From: JAEINY01 sp942490535 | GTDB taxonomy: Bacteria; Bacteroidota; Bacteroidia; Bacteroidales; Marinilabiliaceae | Assembly (NCBI GenBank): GCA_942490535.1 | Contig: CALNXQ010000002.1 | Coordinates: 868,001-932,000 of the forward strand | DNA: 64,000 nt | Direction: 5' to 3' | Shown: in pieces, positions 1 to 16,215 of the stretch | Layout: each line of letters starts with the position of its first letter | Position numbering within the stretch: the stretch's first letter is position 1 | Program-made: the position numbers and the translations under genes | Notes under the pieces: generated by a model | What the model was told of the DNA's origin: nothing | The model's database searches: none | Seen by the model: only the letters and a program-made list of their open reading frames with translations

Positions 1-360
1 GTAAAATTTGATGTTCTGGACACGCCCTCACTGAATGAACTAGCCTTAAGTTCATATCATACGGCCATCAAGCGCTATCAAAAAGCAGTTGCTTACAAGG
101 ACAATCCATTAATGGCTACAAACAGAAAAATTAAAAAGTCTGAACGCCTATTTAACAGGTCCTTAAACCATTTAGAAAAGGCCACTACTTATAAACCCAA
201 TGATCCTTCCATTCTGTTCTGGCAAGCAAGGAACTACCATCAATTAGGCGACTTTGCCAAAATGAATGAAAAGATCGAAAGATATCTTGAAAGGATAAAT
301 GCCCAAATGGCCATGGAAGAATTTGAAGATAGCTATGATCTGGCAGTCATTGTTCATTAA
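1..360 (+). CDS. Partial hypothetical protein, TPR-like C-terminus
   Basis: The reading frame is open from the first base of the window to a TAA at 358-360, so this is the last 119 codons of a gene that starts outside. The segment is rich in Lys, Tyr and Asn. Its middle (LNHLEKATTYKPNDPSI followed by FWQARNYHQLGDFAKM) has the helix-turn-helix spacing and the small/aromatic pattern of one tetratricopeptide repeat, with a weaker unit before it (YHTAIKRYQKAVAYKDNP). TPR proteins are protein-interaction scaffolds, but no partner is suggested here. The C-terminal tail (AMEEFEDSYDLAVIVH) is acidic. Function is unknown without the missing N-terminal part. Confidence 0.6.
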   Translation, partial: VKFDVLDTPSLNELALSSYHTAIKRYQKAVAYKDNPLMATNRKIKKSERLFNRSLNHLEKATTYKPNDPSILFWQARNYHQLGDFAKMNEKIERYLERINAQMAMEEFEDSYDLAVIVH

Positions 361-911
361 GCTGAATAGTTCTTATCCACAGAGGAGAGTAGCATCCCGT
401 CTGTGGATGATTGTATCTAATAATAAAAAACTATAGAGTAGTACCAGTGGCTTTTTATCCAATAAAAGCCGAATTAGCCCCTATCAGAAATTCCATTTCA
501 ATACAAACAACAAACATGTACCATATATCACCGGCCTATTCAACAACGTAGGTCCATTCTGAAACATACCAATATTTTGCGGGCCCCTTCGCCTCAGGCT
601 CAGCGCCGGGCTTTCCGCTCCTACTCCTCGCCAGAACATCCCATTTTAAACAGGTCATTTGGCATCGCTGCGGGGTATCCGCTGCAATCCCTGCCCGATA
701 TGCCAGAACCATCTGCATAACCACTCAAACAATCGGCATACGCAGTCACACTACCCCAAATCCGAAGAGGTAGCACTGCCCGGTGGCCCCAAAGCTACTT
801 TGGTAAGCTACCCAATCCCACACAACCCGGCATCTCATCCCATTAATCACTCACAACCAGCCACCAACGCCCGTTAGTCACCACACCCACGTCGTCGAGG
901 TGCCATAAGAA
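361..911. other. Gene-free stretch with two related GC-rich scraps
   Basis: No convincing coding region is seen. Two GC-rich segments near 590-630 and 665-705 resemble each other (cores GGGCTTTCCGCTCCT and GGGGTATCCGCTGCAAT, about 70 bp apart). From memory, similar GGGCTTTCCGCTGCAATC phrases recur between genes in Bacteroidota genomes, so this may be a decayed dispersed repeat. Short open frames here have no start signal or recognisable motif. Confidence 0.35.
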
Positions 912-1100
912 GCCGTCGATGAGGTCATGAACAGCGTCGTTGAGCAGAAGCAAGCCGTCGACGAGATGAAGAAAGCCGTCGACGAGGTGGAGCACACCAT
1001 TTTTGAGGTCACGCACGGCGTCGTTGAGCTTCCGAACAGCATCGCCGAGCTCACGCACAGCGTCATTGAGGTTGGGCACAGCATTTTTACAGTAACACAC
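912..1100 (+). repeat. 21-bp tandem array, nine degenerate units
   Basis: Nine consecutive units of exactly 21 bp run from 912 to 1100. The best-conserved unit is close to GCCGTCGACGAGGTCACGCAC. The second codon position (GTC/ATC) and the GAG in the middle are most constant. Read on the plus strand each unit is a heptad of type [AGST]-V-x-E-[VL]-x-[HN], with hydrophobic residues at the a and d positions of a coiled coil. The plus-strand frame has a stop (TAA at 905-907) just before the array and no plausible start or ribosome site, so it is annotated as a repeat and not a gene. The same unit in the opposite orientation occurs at 50708-50938. Confidence 0.8.
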
Positions 1101-1304
1101 ACACTATTTGATGGTTCCTTAACTTCGGCCACGAGAGTGTTCATAACTCTGTGTCAAGCCGGCCACCAATGAGAGGCAGCGGTGAAATAGAGGGATAATC
1201 CCATTTTACCGGCCGTCCCCCGTAAGCGTCTTTTGCTTGACCGGATTAAAACCGAGAAGAACGGGGAGGGATCTGTAGGCGGCTCTGTGGCAGCGCCTAA
1301 ACGC

Positions 1305-1337
1305 AAAAAATCCGATACTCTTGACGAATATCGGATT
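1305..1337 (-). terminator. Intrinsic terminator of the downstream rRNA operon
   Basis: On the minus strand, just after the 5S gene, AATCCGATA and its complement TATCGGATT form a 9-bp stem with an 11-nt loop, followed by a run of U (the A-run at 1305-1310 on the plus strand). Confidence 0.8.
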
Positions 1338-1350
1338 CTCTTTTAAAAAA

Positions 1351-1458
<108 letters not shown>

Positions 1459-1662
1459 TGTCTTATCTGGTGCTTAGTATCCGGTCAGTGGTCAGTTGTT
1501 GCTACTGCCTACTCACTCTTAACTAATCACTAGTTAATCATATCAGCTCAAATCAAAATCATACCCACCTAACTACAGTGTTCAGTTAACAACTGACAGT
1601 TCACAATTAGCAGTTCACAAAGTAACTGTTCATTGATCACTGTGCTTTGATCACTGTAAAAA

Positions 1663-4458
<2,796 letters not shown>

Positions 4459-4661
4459 TTTACACCGTAATTGGTGTTTATGATTTTGATTTGTTTGCCA
4501 ATATGTCAATGATCGTTTTGCTGCTAATTCAGCTTGTGCTTCAGTCAGTATCTCAATACCGATGAACCTTCTTTTCACTAAAAATGTGGATAAGTACTTT
4601 TACGTATCCTAATTATGTCTTTTCTAAGGCTCCTTTATTTTTTAGTCTTTACCTAAAAAAG

Positions 4662-4735
4662 TGGAGAATAACGGAGTCGAACCGTTGACCTCCTGCGTGC
4701 AAGGCAGGCGCTCTAGCCAGCTGAGCTAATCCCCC
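4662..4735 (-). tRNA. tRNA-Ala(TGC), operon 1
   Basis: 74 nt on the minus strand. The acceptor GGGGGAT pairs with ATTCTCC with two G-U pairs. The D arm has GCTCAGCTGG, the anticodon arm CCTGCCTTGCACGCAGG has anticodon TGC, and the T loop is TTCGACT. It sits in the 16S-23S spacer after tRNA-Ile, the usual position. The full CCA is not encoded. Confidence 0.96.
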
Positions 4736-4813
4736 ATTTTTCAGTGAGCAGTGAACATGAAACAGTTATCAATGCTGGTAACTGTTAACGAAACTACTGT
4801 CAACTGTTTTTGG

Positions 4814-4887
4814 TAGTCCCGGGCAGATTTGAACTGCCGACCCCTACATTATCAGTGTAGTGCTCTAACCAACTGAGCTACGGGACT
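4814..4887 (-). tRNA. tRNA-Ile(GAT), operon 1
   Basis: 74 nt on the minus strand. The acceptor AGTCCCG pairs with CGGGACT. The anticodon arm CTACACTGATAATGTAG has anticodon GAT, and the T loop is TTCAAAT. Unlike its tRNA-Ala neighbour, CCA is encoded directly after the discriminator base (4811-4813). Confidence 0.96.
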
Positions 4888-4987
4888 GTGCAGTGTCGCA
4901 TCCTTCCCGTAACTGGGATGTGCTTTACTGATGTTGGATGAGTACAGGTAAAAGATACATCCTAAAAAGGATAAAACATCTCTCCAG

Positions 4988-6509
<1,522 letters not shown>

Positions 6510-6736
6510 AAAAAATCTTAAATACTTTCAAGATCCCTTATCCTTCTTGACTTTAGGACTTCTCTTTTACCTTCTAATTCATTATATAATTAGGTACTTA
6601 TCCAATATTTTCAAAGATCGTTTGTCAACTTCTTCAAGTTAACATCTTAGTGTAGATACATCCAGAATCGAACTGAATCTTTTAACCATTATATCCGTAT
6701 CATGCTTTTATTCCTGTCGCAACACTCATTAGTGAA

Positions 6737-6775
6737 GCGGCTGCAAAGGTAGTAAATAAATCTAAAAAATCACTA
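6737..6775 (-). promoter_or_regulatory. rRNA operon 1 promoter
   Basis: Read on the minus strand, TACCTTTGCAGCCGC fits the Bacteroidota -7 element TAnnTTTG. The same box drives the upstream operon at 12227. Upstream of it lies AT-rich sequence without a clear TTTG at the expected distance. It is only about 70 bp downstream of the terminator of the preceding operon. Confidence 0.6.
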
Positions 6776-6837
6776 TGTAATTCAAAATTTATCAACATTT
6801 ATTTCAGTACTCTATTCAAATCCCTCACTTAAAGGGA

Positions 6838-6867
6838 TAAAAAAGCCTTCAGTCGAAACTGAAGGCT
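6838..6867 (-). terminator. Intrinsic terminator of the upstream rRNA operon
   Basis: On the minus strand GCCTTCAG and CTGAAGGC form a perfect 8-bp stem with a 6-nt loop, followed by a U run (A-run at 6839-6844 on the plus strand). It lies directly after the second 5S gene. Confidence 0.88.
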
Positions 6868-6880
6868 TTCTCTAAAAAAA

Positions 6881-6988
<108 letters not shown>

Positions 6989-7151
6989 TATCTTTTTTAG
7001 CTCCTAGCTTCTCGCTTTTAGCCCCTAGCTAGAGGCTAGCAGCTAACGGCTAGTGGCTAATAAAAACATATCAGCTCAAATCAAAATCATACCCACCAAA
7101 TTACGGGTGTTACTTGTCGCCAGCCCCGAAGGACTGGCTGCGCGTTTAAGA

Positions 7152-9947
<2,796 letters not shown>

Positions 9948-10150
9948 TTTACACCGTAATTGGTGTTTATGATTTTGATTTGTTTGCCAATATGTCAATG
10001 ATCGTTTTGCTGCTAATTCAGCTTGTGCTTCAGTCAGTATCTCAATACCGATGAACCTTCTTTTCACTAAAAATGTGGATAAGTACTTTTACGTATCCTA
10101 ATTATGTCTTTTCTAAGGCTGCTTTATTTTTTAGTCTTTACCTAAAAAAG

Positions 10151-10224
10151 TGGAGAATAACGGAGTCGAACCGTTGACCTCCTGCGTGCAAGGCAGGCGC
10201 TCTAGCCAGCTGAGCTAATCCCCC
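10151..10224 (-). tRNA. tRNA-Ala(TGC), operon 2
   Basis: Same sequence as the gene at 4662-4735: anticodon TGC, acceptor GGGGGAT, T loop TTCGACT. One of the few differences between the two operons (C versus G near 4632/10121) lies in the spacer just beyond its 3' end. Confidence 0.96.
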
Positions 10225-10302
10225 ATTTTTCAGTGAGCAGTGAACATGAAACAGTTATCAATGCTGGTAACTGTTAACGAAACTACTGTCAACTGTTTTT
10301 GG

Positions 10303-10376
10303 TAGTCCCGGGCAGATTTGAACTGCCGACCCCTACATTATCAGTGTAGTGCTCTAACCAACTGAGCTACGGGACT
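10303..10376 (-). tRNA. tRNA-Ile(GAT), operon 2
   Basis: Same sequence as the gene at 4814-4887, with anticodon GAT and an encoded CCA at 10300-10302. Confidence 0.96.
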
Positions 10377-10476
10377 GTGCAGTGTCGCATCCTTCCCGTA
10401 ACTGGGATGTGCTTTACTGATGTTGGATGAGTACAGGTAAAAGATACATCCTAAAAAGGATAAAACATCTCTCCAG

Positions 10477-11998
<1,522 letters not shown>

Positions 11999-12226
11999 AA
12001 AAAATCTTAAATACCTTCAAGATCCCTTATCCTTCTTGACTTTAGGACTTCTCTTTTACCTTCTAATTCATTATATAATTAGGTACTTATCCAATATTTT
12101 CAAAGATCGTTTGTCAACTTCTTCAAGTTAACATCTTAGTGTAGATATATCCAGAATCGAACTGAATCTTTTAACCATTATATCCGTATCATGCTTTTAC
12201 TTTTTGTCGCAACACTCATTAGCGAA

Positions 12227-12266
12227 GCGGCTGCAAAGGTAAGTGATTTTGTTGTTTTCAACCAAA
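12227..12266 (-). promoter_or_regulatory. rRNA operon 2 promoter P1
   Basis: Read on the minus strand: TTTG, 21 bp, then TACCTTTGCAGCCGC, matching the Bacteroidota TTTG / TAnnTTTG promoter pattern. It is the promoter nearest to the 16S gene, about 230 bp upstream. Confidence 0.72.
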
Positions 12267-12397
12267 TCTTTTTGGAAGTTTTTTTGATTTAATTTTCGAT
12301 GTTGTTTCCGATTAAATCCTACCCTCAAAATCCCTCTGTCAATACTTTCTTCATTTCGCTGCAACCCTTGCTACAATTGACTTTCATTATTTTGAAA

Positions 12398-12436
12398 GCG
12401 GCTGCAAAACTAGCGTTTATTTTTTAAACCACCAAA
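12398..12436 (-). promoter_or_regulatory. rRNA operon 2 promoter P2
   Basis: A second copy of the same module about 170 bp further upstream: TTTG, 20 bp, then TAGTTTTGCAGCCGC on the minus strand. The segment upstream of it (ACTTCAAGAAAGATTTGGT) resembles the one upstream of P1, so the whole module looks duplicated. Confidence 0.68.
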
Positions 12437-12588
12437 TCTTTCTTGAAGTTTTTTTCATTCCTTTTTCCGGCTCCCGGTTCGCATTGCCAACCTGCTTTTA
12501 AAAGCAATCGTTTCTTCTCAAAAGTTCGTATCAATACTTCAAAAAAATCAAAGCCTCGTGGGCTTTCCAGCGTGCCTTTCCGTTCAAA

Positions 12589-12627
12589 GCGGGTGCAAAA
12601 TAACGGTTAGTTTTTTACATTTCCTAA
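12589..12627 (-). promoter_or_regulatory. rRNA operon 2 promoter P3 (degenerate)
   Basis: A third, weaker module: TTAG, 21 bp, then TATTTTGCACCCGC on the minus strand. The -7 box is one base short of consensus and CAGCCGC has become CACCCGC. Spacing to P2 is about 190 bp. Confidence 0.5.
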
Positions 12628-12690
12628 TGGTTGGGGGAAGTTTTATTTGGAGACAGAGTCACACTACTATTAATCAAGGAAATAATTTTC

Positions 12691-12723
12691 AAAAAAAATG
12701 CCAGGATGAGATCACCCTGGCAT
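12691..12723 (-). terminator. Terminator of the SusC/SusD operon
   Basis: TGCCAGG and CCTGGCA form a stem with a 10-nt loop, followed on the minus strand by eight U. It lies 33 bp after the stop of the last gene of the operon. Confidence 0.88.
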
Positions 12724-12755
12724 TAACAACAACTAATTCCAAACTATAAATAGCA

Positions 12756-14615
12756 TTACTTGTTCCAAACGATTCCGCGCATTTCACCCTGATAGTTCCC
12801 AGTCACATCATTAAACTTTACACCAGCTACTCTATCTAAAGGGAAATATACATGAAGACCTGTTTCTGTACCATCAATCTCGGCATTTAAATCAGCAGCA
12901 GCTCTGGCAAGATCCCATAGGCGGAAGTCTTTAATGGAGCCATCCATCTTACCCCAGCCATTGCCAAGCCACATTTCTCCCCAACCCGATACATTAGGTG
13001 CACCAATGTCAGTTTGAACTGCTTTTTCAATACCATCCACATATAATGTTGTTGTACGTTCAGTGTTTTCATGTACAATGGCTACGTGTTGCCATTCTTC
13101 TGTTTTCATCATTAATGGATCTGTTTTAGGTCCTTGCCATCCATTACCTGCATTGGTAAAATTCCACAATCCACCAGAACCAAGCACATTCTCTTCAGTA
13201 AGTTCCTGGTAACCATATACCCAGATGCCATATTCGCCATTATTAAAGAATTCCCCGGTACCATAACCAAAAAGTGATTTAACTTTTACATCAAACTCTA
13301 CTGTATAGTCCCCTTGCGGTGTATAATTAGGAGTAATCCGTAAACCTACAGCATTCGGATCTTCACGATCAATGAATACACCTGTTGCATCAGCCACTAG
13401 CATTTTCTTCACTGCTTCTACTTTTGCCAACAATGATTCAGCCTTCTCATCCACTTGATCCTGACGGTTTGCATTGGCAACAACATCTTTCCCATCTAAG
13501 ATCAATTCGTCTAAATAGACTATTGTTCCCACCGGATAGTCACCGTCATTAATTCCTTCAACCACCTCTCCTTTAAAAGCTTCAATAGATGCTATGGCTG
13601 TATTTAACGCCGCATAATCAAGAATAATTTCTGGCGGGGTACCATCCAAACGCCACTCAATGTCTCCATTCAATTTAGCTGTGTATTTACCCGTTACATC
13701 ACTGAAATTTTCACCTAAATCAGCTTCAAGGGGGAAAAACATCTCTAAACCTTCTTCGTCTCCTTTAATAGCAGAATCTTTATTATCAGAAATTTGCTGA
13801 GCTGTACGCACGCCATTCCACAATCTTAAATCACGAACCAAAGTATTACACACCCGGTCGGTCCACATTGGACTATTTCCAATTACAAATGGCTTATCTG
13901 CCGCCAACAAATGCGTATTACTGTTGGTGGCTACTTCAACACCATTGATATACAGAACCTGGCCAGACCCATCATTGGTCATTGCCACATGCATCCATTC
14001 TCCGGCCTTCATGGTTCCAGGCCCAGCCTGGTCTCCACTATCAATCCAATTGTTATTACCGACTACCACCTGAATTTTACCATCACCAAAATAACGAACT
14101 CCAAAACCACTATCAGGTCCTGATTGCTCACAAGAAAACAGATTATTGGAATAACCACGCTGATTAAGATCAACAATATAACACTCAATCTCAATTGTCC
14201 ATGCATCATTTAGCACAGGCTTAATATTATCTGATATCTGAATATATGTATCAGGTGTTTGCTTAATCCATGGAATGGCTAGCGCTACCGTATTAGCCTT
14301 AAACTTATCGATGTAAATGGATAATTTATTGGCTGCATCAGCTACTTCATCCTGACTATCTGAATTAAGCAGCTTCCAATTTACCCAGGTCACCACTTCC
14401 TGCAATTCAGCTTTCGATCCAGGCTTATAATCACCTGGATTAATGCCCTCCTCAGAGTTGGCAATTAAATTTTCAGCCTCAGCTAACAATACATCAATGG
14501 ACTGTGTATCCCAAGGCCCGCTACTGTCATCATCCTTACACGAGGCAACGGAGAACATCAACAATAGTGATAAGATACCAGATAAAAAGGCACTTCTATA
14601 TGTATTTGATTTCAT
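12756..14615 (-). CDS. Surface lipoprotein with two helical-LamG modules
   Basis: 619 residues. The signal peptide ends in a lipobox with Cys26 followed by KDDD, the acidic signature that in Bacteroidota sends lipoproteins to the cell surface. The mature part is two copies of one plan. Each has a helical segment of about 70 residues (about 40-105 and 335-405, both with the phrase EGINxGDY) resembling FIVAR-type domains, then a concanavalin-like LamG jellyroll of about 200 residues (GEWMHVAMTNDGSG in the first, EEWQHVAIVHENTE in the second). LamG folds in such operons usually bind glycans. It is the last gene after SusC and SusD, 16 bp behind SusD, so it is probably an accessory binding protein for the same substrate. 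Which glycan is unknown. Confidence 0.87.
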   Translation of the reverse strand: MKSNTYRSAFLSGILSLLLMFSVASCKDDDSSGPWDTQSIDVLLAEAENLIANSEEGINPGDYKPGSKAELQEVVTWVNWKLLNSDSQDEVADAANKLSIYIDKFKANTVALAIPWIKQTPDTYIQISDNIKPVLNDAWTIEIECYIVDLNQRGYSNNLFSCEQSGPDSGFGVRYFGDGKIQVVVGNNNWIDSGDQAGPGTMKAGEWMHVAMTNDGSGQVLYINGVEVATNSNTHLLAADKPFVIGNSPMWTDRVCNTLVRDLRLWNGVRTAQQISDNKDSAIKGDEEGLEMFFPLEADLGENFSDVTGKYTAKLNGDIEWRLDGTPPEIILDYAALNTAIASIEAFKGEVVEGINDGDYPVGTIVYLDELILDGKDVVANANRQDQVDEKAESLLAKVEAVKKMLVADATGVFIDREDPNAVGLRITPNYTPQGDYTVEFDVKVKSLFGYGTGEFFNNGEYGIWVYGYQELTEENVLGSGGLWNFTNAGNGWQGPKTDPLMMKTEEWQHVAIVHENTERTTTLYVDGIEKAVQTDIGAPNVSGWGEMWLGNGWGKMDGSIKDFRLWDLARAAADLNAEIDGTETGLHVYFPLDRVAGVKFNDVTGNYQGEMRGIVWNK

Positions 14616-14631
14616 AGTGTTACGATTAAAA

Positions 14632-16215
14632 TTAGAAATTACTACTCATTAAACCATTACTCTTGGTTTTAGTATCGGCTACATCCCACCACACTTTAAT
14701 ATCCATGCGATCGGTTGTGACATCCTGCATCCCGCTAGGCATGTTCTCCTCATTCTGACGGTGCTCATTATCGGGATAACGCACACGCTTCACCCAAGTA
14801 CCCTCTGCAACAGTAGAGCTACCACTCACCCCATCAACAGGTAAAGATAAGTCCGGATAATCGGTTCTACGAAAATCGGCCCATCCTTCTACACCATTGG
14901 GGAAGTTAGCCAGCCATTTTTGCGTAATGATTTGTTTCAACTTTGCTTCGTTAGAGCCTGTTAAGATGGTTACTCCATCTAGATAGGCCTGAGCAGCATC
15001 AGCATCAACACCCACATATTCCATTGACGCCTGAATACCCTCTTTAAATAGGGCATTGGCATCGCCCGAAACCCAGCCACGAAGAGCCCCTTCGGCCAAT
15101 AGAAACTTCACTTCTGAATAGAACATCACCGGGCAGTACATCTTGTTTATGCCTTCGCCTACAAAATCAACATATCCACCTTCCAAATTAATGGTGGCAT
15201 TTTTTTCCTTGGCATCACTTGGCACCAAGTTATATCCATTGGCCAATCCTTCGTAGCGTTCATAACCAGCGTCTTCTTTAGACGTTGCTTCTCCTTCTAC
15301 CTTATAAGTAAACCAAATGGGTGTGCGAGGATCCTCACCCACACTGGATTGATTATATAAGTTATCCATGAATGTTTTGGAACAGCGAATGTTATCCCAA
15401 TTCCAGGCCATTTGATGCAAATAATCATACCAGCCCTGATCCCACATAGGGACTCTGGCTACTTCATCGTTACCAGCCAGTAAACCACCAGGACCATTCA
15501 CAGCTGCATCCACCTCAGCTTTTGCCTTTACCGGATCTACATTAGATATCCGCATAGCCAAACGTAAGCGCAGTGAATTACCAAAACGCTGCCATTTAAG
15601 AGCATCACCTTTATACATTAAATCATATTCCACACTGTAATTGTATTGCTCAGATACACCTGCTCCAGTAATACTTTTTGTTGCATTGTTTAATCGAGCC
15701 AGCAAATCATTGTAGATTTCCTTTTGCGAAGTATAGGGTACAGCATTGCTCTCACTAGCATTAAAATATGGAATATCACCATAAGTATCGGTCATCCGCG
15801 ACCACCAATAACACATCCATATTTCCTTAATTGCAATGGCATCTGTATAATAAGCATCACCCTCATACATCTCATCCATGGCAAGTGACCTGCGCAGGTG
15901 ACGCGTATAGTGCTCTTTCCACTGATTACCAATCCAACCATCTACATACTCATAACGCGGAGAAGCAAAACCAGAAACCGTATTAGCCCAATATTGACTG
16001 TATAAATCCGGATACAAATTAACATTACGCTGGTAGTTAGCAAACACTTCCTGCAGCATTGTATTAAACAAAAACTGAGGCTCCATTTTAGTTGTGGCAT
16101 TGGGATCCACATTCATATCGCCAAAATCATCAGAGCAGCTGTAGCTCCCCATAAAAACACCAATGGCTATAAGTACAATATATATATTTTTCATGCTATT
16201 CATTATTTTTGACAT
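14632..16215 (-). CDS. SusD/RagB-family outer-membrane lipoprotein
   Basis: 527 residues with a signal peptide and lipobox (GSYSC, Cys27 followed by SDD). The sequence follows the SusD-like_2 branch: MNVDPNATTK near the mature N-terminus, an alpha-helical TPR-like core (IKEIWMCYWWSRMTDTYGDI), and KFLLAEGALRGW before a C-terminal WADFRRTDYPDL segment. Such proteins cap the SusC channel and bind oligosaccharide or peptide ligands on the surface. The start codon overlaps the SusC stop (TAATG), so translation is coupled. Length is normal for the family. The specific substrate cannot be read from the sequence. Confidence 0.95.
   Translation of the reverse strand: MSKIMNSMKNIYIVLIAIGVFMGSYSCSDDFGDMNVDPNATTKMEPQFLFNTMLQEVFANYQRNVNLYPDLYSQYWANTVSGFASPRYEYVDGWIGNQWKEHYTRHLRRSLAMDEMYEGDAYYTDAIAIKEIWMCYWWSRMTDTYGDIPYFNASESNAVPYTSQKEIYNDLLARLNNATKSITGAGVSEQYNYSVEYDLMYKGDALKWQRFGNSLRLRLAMRISNVDPVKAKAEVDAAVNGPGGLLAGNDEVARVPMWDQGWYDYLHQMAWNWDNIRCSKTFMDNLYNQSSVGEDPRTPIWFTYKVEGEATSKEDAGYERYEGLANGYNLVPSDAKEKNATINLEGGYVDFVGEGINKMYCPVMFYSEVKFLLAEGALRGWVSGDANALFKEGIQASMEYVGVDADAAQAYLDGVTILTGSNEAKLKQIITQKWLANFPNGVEGWADFRRTDYPDLSLPVDGVSGSSTVAEGTWVKRVRYPDNEHRQNEENMPSGMQDVTTDRMDIKVWWDVADTKTKSNGLMSSNF

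Noticed and set aside
878..1172. Several overlapping open frames across the first 21-bp array as genes
   Set aside because: A period divisible by three keeps many frames open at once. None has a start signal outside the repeats.
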